This document shows, in pieces, positions 14,076 through 21,617 of a DNA stretch of 23,664 bases. The DNA is from CAZRIP01 sp964600165 (GTDB taxonomy: Bacteria; Elusimicrobiota; Elusimicrobia; UBA1565; UBA9628): positions 1 to 23,664 of the forward strand of contig CAZRIP010000059.1 of assembly GCA_964600165.1 (NCBI GenBank), given 5' to 3'. The stretch's first letter is position 1. Every line of letters begins with the position of its first letter. The notes below the pieces were generated by a model that worked only from the letters and a program-made list of their open reading frames with translations, ran no database searches and was not told the origin of the DNA. The position numbers were made by a program, and so were the translations under genes.

Positions 14076-15920
14076 TTAAGGATAACAGAGCCCGCGCCCG
14101 CACGCAACGCCCGCCGCGGCGAAAAGCGCGGCGAGCGCCAGCGCCGCGCCGAGCTCGAAGGCCGGCGAGCGATAGACCCAGCGTACATCGCGCGCCCCGG
14201 CTTCCACGGCCACGCCCCTAAAACCGGCGTTGGCGACGAGCGCCGGGCGCACCGCGCCGTCGACGTAGGCGCGCCAGCCCGGGTCGTACGTGTCGGCCCA
14301 CAGCTGATAGCCGTCTAAGGGAGAATCGACTCGAACGGACAGACGCGTCGGCGTCTCTTGCGTCGCGACGGCGCGCGCGGACTCCCGCGGGCTCGGGGCG
14401 GGAGCGCCCGTCGAGAGCCAGTCGAGCCGGCCGGACCAGGTCACGCGCGGCGCGGCGCCGCCGAGCGGGATCACGCGATAGCCGCCGGACGGCGAGCCGT
14501 CGACGAGCGCGCCGGCGCCGAGAAACCGCAGGGCCGCGCGATCAGGGCTCCGGGCGCCCAACGCCGCGCGCGCCAGACCGCGGGTCAAGCGCGGCTCGTA
14601 GAGGTTGTAGCTGACGACCTCCCGCAGGCCGAAGGCCTGGCCGCGCGAAGGGACGAGGCCCTCGTTTTGCTCGAGCCAAAAGCGCTCCGGGTCTGCCGCG
14701 GGCGTCGCGCCCTCCTGAGCGTCGAGGAGCTCCCGCGTGTGCGCCACCCGCGCGCCGGCCGAGGCCGCCGCGAGCGTCGCGGGCTTGAGGGAGAAGAGCT
14801 CGGCCGCGGCGCGCGGCGCCTGCGCCTGGCCGAGGAAGGCCCAGAGATCGACGGCGACCAGGGCGGCGGCCGTAAGCCGCCACGGGCGGGGAAGACGCTC
14901 CGCTCCGAGCGCCGCGAGCGAGGCCAAGCCCGACGCGGCGAGGCAGCCCCATTGCGCCGGGAACCGGAAGAGCGAGAGCCCCGGCGCCAGGCGCAGCAGC
15001 AGCGGGTAAACGGGCGTGAAGCCCCCGAGCATCAGCACGAGGCCCGCTCCGGCCCACAGCGCGGCCGCGCGCGAGCGCCTCAGGCCCAGCGCGGCCAGGG
15101 CGAGCGCGGGCAGGCCGACGTAGAAGGACGTGATCGTCGGGTCGCCGACGAACGCGGCCGCGGAGCGGTTCCAGAGCGGCTGGAGGACCTGGCGCAGCAG
15201 CGCGGCGGGCGGCACGGAATAGACGAGCGCGGCGGCGTCGGACAAAGGGCCCGAGCGCACGGAGCGCGCGAACAGCGCGAGCGCGGGGAAGAGCTGCGCG
15301 GCCGCGACGAAAAGCGCGAGCGCCCCGCCCGCGGCCGCCGCGGCGAGAGCGCGGCGGCGCGGCCGCAAGGCCAGGCAGCCCGCGAGCGCGATGTAGGTGA
15401 AGACCGGGTTGCCGCCGAGGTAGCAGAGCGCGAGCGAAAGCCCGAGCGGCGCCGCGGCGCCGCGCGACCAGAAGAGGAGCGCGGCCGGCACCCAGACCAT
15501 CGCGTCTTCTTGCGCGACCATCGGCGCGTGATAGTAGAAGAACCCGCCGCAGGAGAAAAGCAGGCCGGCGAGCGCGGCCGCCGAGCGCCGCGCCCCGAGG
15601 CGCCGCGCCAGGCAGTACGCGAACAGGCAGGCGAGCGCGACGTCTACGGCGAGGTTCAGCTTGAACGCGGCGTGGAAAGAAAAGAGCCGGAACGCGGCGT
15701 GCGCCGGGTTGAAGACCTCGGCCTGAGGGTCGGCCAGCAGCGGGCTACCGCAATAGGAGAGCGGGTTCCACAGCGGGAAAGTTCCCGCCTGCAGCTGGCG
15801 CGTGGCCTGCTCGAGGAGCGGGTGCGCGAGGAAGAAGACGTGGCCGGTCAGCGGCAGGCCGCGCGACCACAAGCCGACCCGCCACAGCGCGAGCGCGAGC
15901 GCCGCCGCGAGAAACGGCAT
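14076..15920 (-). CDS. YfhO-like multi-pass membrane protein
   Basis: A 614-residue integral membrane protein with about ten or more hydrophobic segments. The N-terminal region has the family-like loop FPLWNPLSYCGSPLLADPQ (about 48-66) after the first membrane helix, as in YfhO/GT-C-type proteins that handle lipid-linked sugars. The C-terminal soluble stretch QLWADTYDPGWRAYVDG matches the usual YfhO ending (x-Y-x-P-G-W-x-A-Y-V-D-G). YfhO in Firmicutes is tied to glycosylation of lipoteichoic acid; in this organism the acceptor is unknown, and some members may not be glycosyltransferases. The ATG overlaps the stop of the TPR gene by one base (TGATG), so the two are translationally coupled. Confidence 0.82.
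   Translation of the reverse strand: MPFLAAALALALWRVGLWSRGLPLTGHVFFLAHPLLEQATRQLQAGTFPLWNPLSYCGSPLLADPQAEVFNPAHAAFRLFSFHAAFKLNLAVDVALACLFAYCLARRLGARRSAAALAGLLFSCGGFFYYHAPMVAQEDAMVWVPAALLFWSRGAAAPLGLSLALCYLGGNPVFTYIALAGCLALRPRRRALAAAAAGGALALFVAAAQLFPALALFARSVRSGPLSDAAALVYSVPPAALLRQVLQPLWNRSAAAFVGDPTITSFYVGLPALALAALGLRRSRAAALWAGAGLVLMLGGFTPVYPLLLRLAPGLSLFRFPAQWGCLAASGLASLAALGAERLPRPWRLTAAALVAVDLWAFLGQAQAPRAAAELFSLKPATLAAASAGARVAHTRELLDAQEGATPAADPERFWLEQNEGLVPSRGQAFGLREVVSYNLYEPRLTRGLARAALGARSPDRAALRFLGAGALVDGSPSGGYRVIPLGGAAPRVTWSGRLDWLSTGAPAPSPRESARAVATQETPTRLSVRVDSPLDGYQLWADTYDPGWRAYVDGAVRPALVANAGFRGVAVEAGARDVRWVYRSPAFELGAALALAALFAAAGVACGRGLCYP
14079..14084 (-). promoter_or_regulatory. Putative extended -10 box before the zinc-ribbon gene
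   Basis: On the minus strand TGT-TATCCT lies 8 nt before the ATG at 14070 and overlaps the end of the YfhO-like gene. It would give an almost leaderless internal transcript. No ribosome site is visible before this ATG. Confidence 0.35.
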
Positions 15921-16636
15921 CAGCGGTGCGCGGCGCCGAGGGCGTCGAGCATCCGGCGGGCGGTCGAGACGTAGCCGGGGTCGCGCGACGTCTCGATGAT
16001 TTGGAGATAGAGCGCGATCGCCTCGGCGCGCCGCCCTTGCCGCAGCAGCAGGAACGCGACCATGCTCTTGATCATCGTCGGGCAGTCGGGCCGCGAGAGC
16101 GTCGGCCCGAGCAAGCGGATGACCGCGCCCGCGTCGCCGTGGACCTGGAAGCCGACGGCGGCGGCGTAGCTCTTGAGGTCCAGGTTGTCCGGATTCCGGG
16201 CGAGCGCGTATTGAAGGACCTGGAGCGCTTCATCGGGCCGGTTGAGGTTGAAGGCGAGCGCGCCCGAGGCGTAGAGCGCCACGTAGGTGAAGGACGGGTC
16301 GATATCGAGCACGCGCTCGGCGCGGGGGGCGAGCTCGCGGTAGACGCCGCCGCCGTAGCTCTTCTCGACGTGCTCTCGGCCGGTGAAGGGATGGCTGCCC
16401 GGCTCCTCCTTGACGACGCCCGCCTCCTCGGGCGTGCCGTAATAGAGGAGCAGCCGCACGAGGCCGAGGTCGGCCGCCAGCCGGCGCATGCCCAGGCCCA
16501 TGAGCGCGGCGTCCCCGACGGCGGAGTCCGCGCGCAGCCGCATGCCGATCGGATCATGAGGCGGCGGGGGGAGAAACCGCCGCGCGCCGAGGTTCACGGC
16601 GCAGCAGGCCGCGACGCCCAGCGCGAGCCCCTTCAC
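15920..16636 (-). CDS. Membrane-anchored TPR-repeat protein
   Basis: A 238-residue protein with a short hydrophobic N-terminal segment (LALGVAACCAVNL), either a signal peptide or an anchor. Helical repeats follow. The clearest are around FTYVALYASGALAFNLNRPDEALQVLQYALARNPDN and AVIRLLGPTL...FLLLRQGRRAEAIALYLQII, with TPR-like G/A-x-x-x-x-x-x-x-x-x-A-(I/L)-x-x-(Y/L) spacing. It is probably a scaffold or partner of the neighbouring exporter or YfhO-like protein. The frame is open further upstream, but GTG 16636 shares a base with the permease stop (TAG/GTG), has AGGAG 5 nt before it, and starts right at the hydrophobic segment. No enzymatic motif is seen. Confidence 0.78.
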   Translation of the reverse strand: MKGLALGVAACCAVNLGARRFLPPPPHDPIGMRLRADSAVGDAALMGLGMRRLAADLGLVRLLLYYGTPEEAGVVKEEPGSHPFTGREHVEKSYGGGVYRELAPRAERVLDIDPSFTYVALYASGALAFNLNRPDEALQVLQYALARNPDNLDLKSYAAAVGFQVHGDAGAVIRLLGPTLSRPDCPTMIKSMVAFLLLRQGRRAEAIALYLQIIETSRDPGYVSTARRMLDALGAAHR

Positions 16637-17400
16637 TAAAACTCCTTTCGCTTGAGCAGCGCGCGCGCGACGGCGAGCCAGATCCCCGCGTAGACCGGCG
16701 CGTAGAGCGCGGCGAGCCAGAGAGGCGGGCGCTGATACGCGTCGGCCATGAGCTGATCGCGGTAGTTGAGCAGCTGGAGGTCCGGGATCACGAACGAGAG
16801 CGCCCGCAGCGGCACGATCGCCCATTGCGAGGGGCCCCAGGCGATCATGTAGCGCAGCTCTGGGAGGAAATGGCCGAGCGTCCAGAGAATCAGAGTGATC
16901 GAAAGAGCGGTCAGCGCCGACGTCGAGAAGACCGTCAGCGCCACGGCCAAGGCGGCCGTGATCAGCACCTTGAAGTAAGCCCCCGCGAGGGCGAGCAGGT
17001 AGAACGAGTCCCAGCGCCAGCCCTTGAAGAAGAGCACGAGCAGGTGGAAGGCCGCCATCGCCGCCATCGCGGCGGCGGCGGACATCGCCAAGCCAAGGAA
17101 CCGTCCCGCCAAATATTGGCCGCGGCTGACCGGGCGCGTGAGGATCATGTAGATCGTCTTCGTCTCCAGCTCGCGCAAGATGACGGTCGTCGAGCCGTAG
17201 AGCGCCCCGGCCAGGCCCATCAGCTCGATGAAGCTGAGACCGAAGTCGAAGAGCACGCGCGGCTCTTGGTCGGCCGCGAGGGCGCCCAGCAGCACGCTGA
17301 CGTAGAGCACGACGACGGCGAAGACGATCGACAGCGCGAAGAACTTGCCGCGCACGTTCTCCTGCCAGGTGTTCTTGGCGAGGATCCAGACGTTCCTCAT
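16636..17400 (-). CDS. ABC-2 type transporter permease
   Basis: A 254-residue permease with about six hydrophobic segments. After the short cytoplasmic start MRNVWILAKNTWQENVRGKF comes a first helix, FFALSIVFAVVVLYVSVLLGAL. A coupling-like loop, RELETKTIYMILTRPVSRGQYLAGRFLG (about 92-119), resembles the ABC-2/NosY-type permeases that pair with a separate ATPase. ATG 17400 overlaps the ATPase stop as ATGA and has GGAG about 8 nt upstream; the open frame extends 17 codons further but without family resemblance. With the ATPase it should form an export or envelope-remodelling complex. The substrate is unknown. Confidence 0.88.
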   Translation of the reverse strand: MRNVWILAKNTWQENVRGKFFALSIVFAVVVLYVSVLLGALAADQEPRVLFDFGLSFIELMGLAGALYGSTTVILRELETKTIYMILTRPVSRGQYLAGRFLGLAMSAAAAMAAMAAFHLLVLFFKGWRWDSFYLLALAGAYFKVLITAALAVALTVFSTSALTALSITLILWTLGHFLPELRYMIAWGPSQWAIVPLRALSFVIPDLQLLNYRDQLMADAYQRPPLWLAALYAPVYAGIWLAVARALLKRKEF

Positions 17401-18134
17401 CGCACGGTCTCCACGAACAAGCCCTCGAGGCCGTCCTTCGAGCCCGCCCACTCGGCTTGCTTGGCGACGCGCACGATGCGCCCGTCCTTCAAGATGCCGA
17501 CGCGGTGGCAGAGCTTCTCGATCTCGGAGATGCTGTGCGAGGACACGAGCAGGGTCTTGCCCTTCGCGTTCAACGCGACGAGCGCGTCGCGGAACTGCTT
17601 GACGGCGAGCGGATCGAGGCCGCTGACCGGCTCGTCCAAGATCACGAGCTTGGGATCATGCAGCACCGCCTGCGCGAGACCGACGCGCTGCACCGTGCCT
17701 TTCGAAAGCTGCCCGACCGGGCGGTCGGCGAACTGGCCGAGGCCGACGGAGTCGATCGCGGCGGCCACGCGCGAGTCGAGGTCGGCCTCCGGCAGCGCGG
17801 ACAGCCGGCCGTAGAAGCGCAGAGTCTCGCGCGGCGTCAAGAATGAGTAGAAGTACGGCAGCTCCGGCAGATAGCCGACCTGCGCGCGGGAGACGACGTG
17901 CTCGGGCGCGTTGCCTAGGACGCTGATCTCGCCGGAGGTCGGACGCAGCAGCCCGAGAGCGAGCTTGATCGTCGTCGTCTTGCCGCTGCCGTTGAGGCCC
18001 AAAAGGCCGAAGGCCTCGCCGTCGGCGACCACGAGGTCGAGGTTCTCGACGCCGCGCGTCAGCGTGACCCGGCCGAGGTGGGAATAGCGGTAGGTTTTGA
18101 CGACGTCCTTAAACCGCAGCGCCGGGTCGGCCAT
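17397..18134 (-). CDS. ABC transporter ATP-binding protein
   Basis: A 245-residue cytoplasmic ATPase subunit with Walker A GLNGSGKT (46-53), signature LSKGT (143-147), Walker B LVILDEP (163-169), D-loop SGLDP and switch His200 in SSHSISE. The order and length fit the single-domain ATPases paired with ABC-2 permeases, such as CcmA, NatA and NosF types. It begins 2 nt after the protease stop. No good ribosome site is at usual spacing (GAGG lies against the ATG), suggesting coupling to protease translation. It drives the adjacent permease. Confidence 0.93.
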   Translation of the reverse strand: MADPALRFKDVVKTYRYSHLGRVTLTRGVENLDLVVADGEAFGLLGLNGSGKTTTIKLALGLLRPTSGEISVLGNAPEHVVSRAQVGYLPELPYFYSFLTPRETLRFYGRLSALPEADLDSRVAAAIDSVGLGQFADRPVGQLSKGTVQRVGLAQAVLHDPKLVILDEPVSGLDPLAVKQFRDALVALNAKGKTLLVSSHSISEIEKLCHRVGILKDGRIVRVAKQAEWAGSKDGLEGLFVETVR

Positions 18135-18136
18135 CC

Positions 18137-19783
18137 TCAGTGCGGCTTGTACTGTTGGATCTCCTGCTCCATTTCCTTGCTGAGATCCTCCATGTCCTTC
18201 ATCTGCTCCTCGATGAGGTTCTCGGCGCGGTAGGGCTTGGCGGGGGTCAGGATCTTCGGCTCGACCGCGGGAGCGGTCGCCCCGGACGCCGGTTTGGAAG
18301 GGCGTTCGGCGGACGGGATGGGCGTTTCCGCCTTAGGCTCGGGTTTCGCCTCGACTTCGGGCTCTTCGACGGGCTTGGTCACGGCCGCGGGAGCGGCCGC
18401 CCCGGGCGCCGCTTCGGAAGGACGTTCGGCGACCGGGGCGAGCGCGACCTTGACGTCGCCGCTCTGATCGAGCCACTTCTTGACGACGTTCGACTCGATC
18501 GAAAAATTGACCGCGGTGATCGCCACGCCGTCGGCGGCGCGGCGCGACATCGCCGTGTTGATGCCGATCTGCGAGCCGTCGGAGGCGAGCAGCGGGCCGC
18601 CGGAGTTGCCGCGGTTGATGCTCGCGTCCGTCTGGAACACGTCCTTGCCGGGGACCTTCTCGAAATCGGCGACGACGGTGCTGACGACGCCCTGCGTCAG
18701 CGTCCACAGGCCGCCCTGCTCGGGATGGCCGATGGCGACGACGGGATCGCCCGGAGAGACCTGCGAGGAGTCGCCGAGCGCGACGGTCTTCAAGTCCTTC
18801 GGCGGGTCCTTGAGCTCGAGCACGGCCAGGTCCAACTGCCGGTCGAAGCGCGCGACGGTCGCCTCGATCGGGTCCTTGAGGTCTTTCTTGTTGTCGCCGG
18901 TGATCTTCGCGGGCTTCAAGTAGACTCGGATCTCGGGCCAAGCTTCGCCGGTCGAGGAGCGGATCACGACGTGGGCGTTGGTCAGGACGTGCGTCGCGTC
19001 GAGGATGCTGCCGGTGCCGAGCTCTCCCCCGGAGTCGGCCGCGCCGATCACGAAGACGACCGCGGGGCCGACGGCGGCGTAAATCTGGCGCGGAGTCATC
19101 GGCGTCGCCGGAACGGCGGCGACCCTCGGGGCCGGCTGTTTCGCGTCCTCGCCGGCGCCGGCGGCCGCGTCGGCCATCGCCAGGTAGATCCTGCCGGCCT
19201 CGAACGAGTTGGCCGCCTTGGTCGCGTCGGACCCCAGCTCGTCGAGCTTCGCGTCGAGCTCGGGCTTGAACCGGCGGCCGGTGTTGATCGTGCCGCCGCC
19301 GGCGCTCATGCACACGCAATGGCCGTAATAGTTGCACGAGACGGGAAACGGATAGCTCGACGGGCAGCCCGCTTCCATGAGGTCCTTGGCGTTGATCTCG
19401 ACGAGCTTGGCGTCGTCGGCCGCCGTCCGCACTCCGGCGTCCTTGAGCTTGGAAAGCTGCTCCCGAGAGGCCTGGGTCTGCTCCGCGGAAAGACCGGCGG
19501 CGACCGACTCCCGATACTCGAGGGCCGCGATGCTGCTGTAGATGCCCCGGAGCGCCTCGGCGCGCGAGAGCGAGCGCGTCTTCCCGTTTTCGACGACGAC
19601 CAAGTCGCCGGAGCCGGAACGCAGCTTGTCCGCCGCGGCTTTCAGCCGTCCGACCGCGGCCTCGATGTCCGCCTGCGGCGAAGAAGCGTCGGCCTGCGCG
19701 TCCTGCGCCGCGACGGGCGCCGTGAAAAGGAGCGGGAACAAAAGCGACAGCAGCGCGCCTGCTAAAGCGGGGGCCTTGTTCAT
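18137..19783 (-). CDS. Secreted trypsin-like serine protease (HtrA/Deg-like catalytic domain)
   Basis: A 548-residue exported endopeptidase. The signal peptide covers about 1-26 (cleavage after APVAA). A helical N-terminal region (40-200) contains four cysteines (140, 150, 156, 158), possibly disulfide-linked. The chymotrypsin-fold domain (about 232-435) has the full triad: His271 in LTNAHVV, Asp318 in QLDLAVLEL and Ser394 in NRGNSGGPLL. No PDZ domain follows. The C terminus is a Pro/Ala/Glu-rich stretch with a duplicated segment, then a Glu/Gln-rich end. It is first gene of the six-gene operon, with a textbook promoter ending 6 nt before the ATG and no ribosome site. A quality-control or processing role for the operon's envelope proteins is an inference. 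Confidence 0.9.
   Translation of the reverse strand: MNKAPALAGALLSLLFPLLFTAPVAAQDAQADASSPQADIEAAVGRLKAAADKLRSGSGDLVVVENGKTRSLSRAEALRGIYSSIAALEYRESVAAGLSAEQTQASREQLSKLKDAGVRTAADDAKLVEINAKDLMEAGCPSSYPFPVSCNYYGHCVCMSAGGGTINTGRRFKPELDAKLDELGSDATKAANSFEAGRIYLAMADAAAGAGEDAKQPAPRVAAVPATPMTPRQIYAAVGPAVVFVIGAADSGGELGTGSILDATHVLTNAHVVIRSSTGEAWPEIRVYLKPAKITGDNKKDLKDPIEATVARFDRQLDLAVLELKDPPKDLKTVALGDSSQVSPGDPVVAIGHPEQGGLWTLTQGVVSTVVADFEKVPGKDVFQTDASINRGNSGGPLLASDGSQIGINTAMSRRAADGVAITAVNFSIESNVVKKWLDQSGDVKVALAPVAERPSEAAPGAAAPAAVTKPVEEPEVEAKPEPKAETPIPSAERPSKPASGATAPAVEPKILTPAKPYRAENLIEEQMKDMEDLSKEMEQEIQQYKPH
18263..18430 (-). repeat. Direct repeat in the protease tail (120-nt offset)
   Basis: A segment of about 48 nt at 18263-18310 recurs at 18383-18430 with a few changes, exactly 120 nt apart. 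It encodes the paired peptides ERPSKPASGATAPA and ERPSEAAPGAAAPA in the Pro/Ala-rich tail. It looks like a 40-residue internal duplication in a flexible linker. Confidence 0.75.
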
Positions 19784-19789
19784 AAACGG

Positions 19790-19818
19790 ACTATACCCGG
19801 GCGCAACAGGCTTGTCAA
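19790..19818 (-). promoter_or_regulatory. Consensus sigma-70 promoter of the protease operon
   Basis: On the minus strand a perfect -35 TTGACA (19818-19813), a 17-nt spacer and -10 TATAGT (19795-19790) are followed by just 6 nt before the ATG at 19783. Transcription should begin at or one base before the start codon, giving a leaderless mRNA. This is the best-matched promoter in the window. Confidence 0.8.
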
Positions 19819-19843
19819 TATGACTAAAGTCGCCGCGCCGCGC

Positions 19844-21439
19844 TCAGAGCGCGACCCAGCGCGCGCTCGTGATGCCCGGAAGCTTCTCGAGCTTCTCGCG
19901 CACCGAGGCGGAGGCGTCCTCGTCGACGGTCAGCACCATGACGGCCTCGCCTTTCTCCGAGCGGCGCCCGACGCGCATGTCGGCGATGTTGACCTTGGCT
20001 TCGCCTAAGAGCGTGCCGATCTTGCCGATCATGCCCGGCCTATCTTGGTTGGTGAGCACGATCATCTTGCCCGTGGGCCGGACCTCGATCGACAGGCCGG
20101 AAAGCCGCACGATGCGCGGTTCTCCGGGGGAAAGCAGCGCGCCGGAGACGCTCAGCGGCCCCTTGTCCGTCTTCGCCGAGACCGTGATCAGCTGCTTGTA
20201 GCCGCCCTTCGAAAGCTTCTCGCTCGTATCGGAAAGCCGTATTCCTCTTTCCGCGGCCAAAGCGGGAGCGCTGATGTAGGTGACGCCCTGCGCGAGCATC
20301 GTCGAAAGCAGGCCCTTCAAAGACGCCACCCACAACGGCCGGCGGTGCGCTCCCTTGAAGTCGCCCTCGAACGTGCAGTCGAACTCCTGCACGCCGGAGT
20401 CGATCATCTGCCCGAGGAAGCGTCCGAGCGATTCGGCGAGATCGAGATGCTCGCCCAACGCCTTCAACGTCTCGGCGTCGAAGCCCGGGAGGTTCAACGC
20501 GTTGACGGCCAAGCCGCGCTCGTGAAACGCGATCACGGACTCGGCGAGCTCGGTGGCGACCTTCGACTGCGCCTCGGCGGTCGAGGCGCCCAAGTGCGGC
20601 GTCAAGATGACTTGCGGCAGCTTGCGCAGCTCGCTGGCGGGATCGAGGGGCTCCTTTTCGAACACGTCCAAAGCGGCGCCGGCGACGCGGCCTCCTTTAA
20701 TAGCCTCGACGAGGGCTTTTTCCTCGATCAGCTCGCCGCGCGCGCAGTTGATCAGGCGCGCGCCTTTCTTCAGCTTCTTGATCGAGTCGGCGTTGAGCAA
20801 GTGCTTGGTCTTGTCGGAGCCGGGAGCATGGAGCGTCAAGAAGTCGGCCTGGCCGAACACGTCGTCGAGCGGGGCGAGCTCGACGCCGAGCTCGGCGGCT
20901 TGCTCCTTGCTCACGAACGGGTCGAAGGCGACGACGCGCATGCCGCAGGCGAGCGCGCGCTTGGAGATCTCCCGGCCGATGCGCCCGAAGCCGACGACGC
21001 CGAGGGTCTTCCCCATGAGCTCGACGCCCATGAACTTGGCGCGCTTCCAGTTCCCGGCCTTTACGTCGGCGTCGGCTTGGGGGATGTTGCGCGCGAGGGA
21101 CAGCATGAGGCCGAAGGCGTGCTCGCAGGCCGCGATCGTGTTGGCGGCGGGGGCGTTGACGACGGCGATGCCGCGCAGCGTGGCGGCGGCGATGTCGATG
21201 TTGTCGACGCCGACGCCGGCGCGGCCGATGAGCTTGAGCGTCTTCGCCTTGCCGATCCAGTCCTTCGTGACCTTGGTCTCCGAGCGCACGAGCCAGGCGC
21301 CGACGCCGTCCAAGGCTTTCTCGAGCTTCTCGGGCGTGGGGCCGACTTCGTAGCGCAGATCGATGCCGGGATTCTTCTCGAGCGGCTTGAGGCCTTCGGG
21401 GTCGATCGCGTCGGTGACGAGGACTTTGAGCTTGGCCAT
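19844..21439 (-). CDS. serA: D-3-phosphoglycerate dehydrogenase
   Basis: First committed step of serine biosynthesis: 3-phosphoglycerate plus NAD+ gives 3-phosphohydroxypyruvate. At 531 residues it is the long type. The catalytic and NAD domain spans about 1-315, with GFGRIG (150-155) and active-site Arg234 (CARGE), a Glu at 261/263 and His282 (PHLGAS). An allosteric substrate-binding domain follows at about 320-455. A C-terminal ACT domain (about 458-531, MIVLTNQDRPGMIGKIG...) is expected to sense serine. The ATG at 21439 (MAKLKVLV) is preferred over the in-frame ATG at 21445, because TAGGAT ends 6 nt before it. That box can serve as -10 of a leaderless message or, through AGGA, as a weak ribosome site. 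A possible upstream leader with a terminator is listed separately. Confidence 0.96.
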   Translation of the reverse strand: MAKLKVLVTDAIDPEGLKPLEKNPGIDLRYEVGPTPEKLEKALDGVGAWLVRSETKVTKDWIGKAKTLKLIGRAGVGVDNIDIAAATLRGIAVVNAPAANTIAACEHAFGLMLSLARNIPQADADVKAGNWKRAKFMGVELMGKTLGVVGFGRIGREISKRALACGMRVVAFDPFVSKEQAAELGVELAPLDDVFGQADFLTLHAPGSDKTKHLLNADSIKKLKKGARLINCARGELIEEKALVEAIKGGRVAGAALDVFEKEPLDPASELRKLPQVILTPHLGASTAEAQSKVATELAESVIAFHERGLAVNALNLPGFDAETLKALGEHLDLAESLGRFLGQMIDSGVQEFDCTFEGDFKGAHRRPLWVASLKGLLSTMLAQGVTYISAPALAAERGIRLSDTSEKLSKGGYKQLITVSAKTDKGPLSVSGALLSPGEPRIVRLSGLSIEVRPTGKMIVLTNQDRPGMIGKIGTLLGEAKVNIADMRVGRRSEKGEAVMVLTVDEDASASVREKLEKLPGITSARWVAL

Positions 21440-21445
21440 GGTCAT

Positions 21446-21451
21446 ATCCTA
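21446..21451 (-). promoter_or_regulatory. Putative -10 box of serA
   Basis: TAGGAT on the minus strand ends 6 nt before the ATG at 21439, matching the spacing seen at other gene starts here. There is no clear -35. The AGGA within it could instead be a ribosome site, so the call is tentative. Confidence 0.35.
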
Positions 21452-21473
21452 GTAAAAAATCGGTCGCGCGCTT

Positions 21474-21487
21474 TTGACGCGGGTCAA
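21474..21487. promoter_or_regulatory. Dyad TTGAC-N4-GTCAA upstream of serA
   Basis: A perfect 5+5 inverted repeat with a 4-nt centre lies between the terminator hairpin (21503-21526) and the serA -10 box, roughly 35-48 nt before the serA start. It could be a regulator-binding operator. The symmetry is visible, the function is inferred. Confidence 0.3.
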
Positions 21488-21495
21488 TAAGGGGG

Positions 21496-21526
21496 AAAAG
21501 AAGCGGCCCCGATCTCTCGGGGCCGC
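21496..21526 (-). terminator. Intrinsic terminator between tRNA/sRNA and serA
   Basis: A perfect 10-bp stem (21503-21512 with 21517-21526) with a 4-nt loop is followed, on the minus strand, by TTCTTTT. It ends the candidate small RNA and any read-through from the tRNA, and would attenuate transcription into serA. Confidence 0.8.
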
Positions 21527-21579
21527 GCGTCGTTTAACTTCACGGCCGCCTTTCAGCGACCGCCTCGGTCTGCCACCAT
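21496..21579 (-). ncRNA. Candidate ~85-nt small RNA or serA leader with terminator
   Basis: A complete short transcription unit: a good promoter (21584-21612) predicts a start at about 21579, and an intrinsic terminator ends it at about 21496. Internal structure includes a perfect GACCG-N3-CGGTC hairpin (21558-21570). The RNA would begin AUGGUGGCAGACC, so it might also encode a leaderless 8-residue peptide, MVADRGGR. Bases 21567-21578 are perfectly complementary, over 12 nt, to the anticodon arm of the adjacent tRNA. It could be an independent sRNA, or an attenuated leader of serA, whose start lies about 60 nt beyond the terminator. No known RNA family is recognised. Confidence 0.5.
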
Positions 21580-21583
21580 CGAG

Positions 21584-21612
21584 AGTATAGCCCCGGCTCG
21601 GAGAATCGTCAA
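21584..21612 (-). promoter_or_regulatory. Sigma-70-type promoter of the candidate small RNA
   Basis: On the minus strand -35 TTGACG (21612-21607), exactly 17 nt, then -10 TATACT (21589-21584). The predicted start is at about 21577-21579, at the AUG of the candidate small RNA. The -35 lies only 5 nt beyond the tRNA 3' end, so the two units are tightly packed. Confidence 0.65.
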
Positions 21613-21617
21613 GCGCG

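Noticed and set aside
14358..15974. Long plus-strand frame (538 codons) opposite the YfhO-like gene
   Set aside because: It is extremely Arg/Glu/Gly-rich with no motifs, and the opposite strand has a coherent membrane protein with operon overlaps.
18140..19765. Plus-strand frame (541 codons) opposite the protease
   Set aside because: The minus-strand protease has a complete triad, signal peptide and promoter; the plus frame is a low-complexity shadow.
20045..21490. Plus-strand frame (481 codons) opposite serA
   Set aside because: serA is unmistakable on the minus strand; this frame has no recognisable motif.
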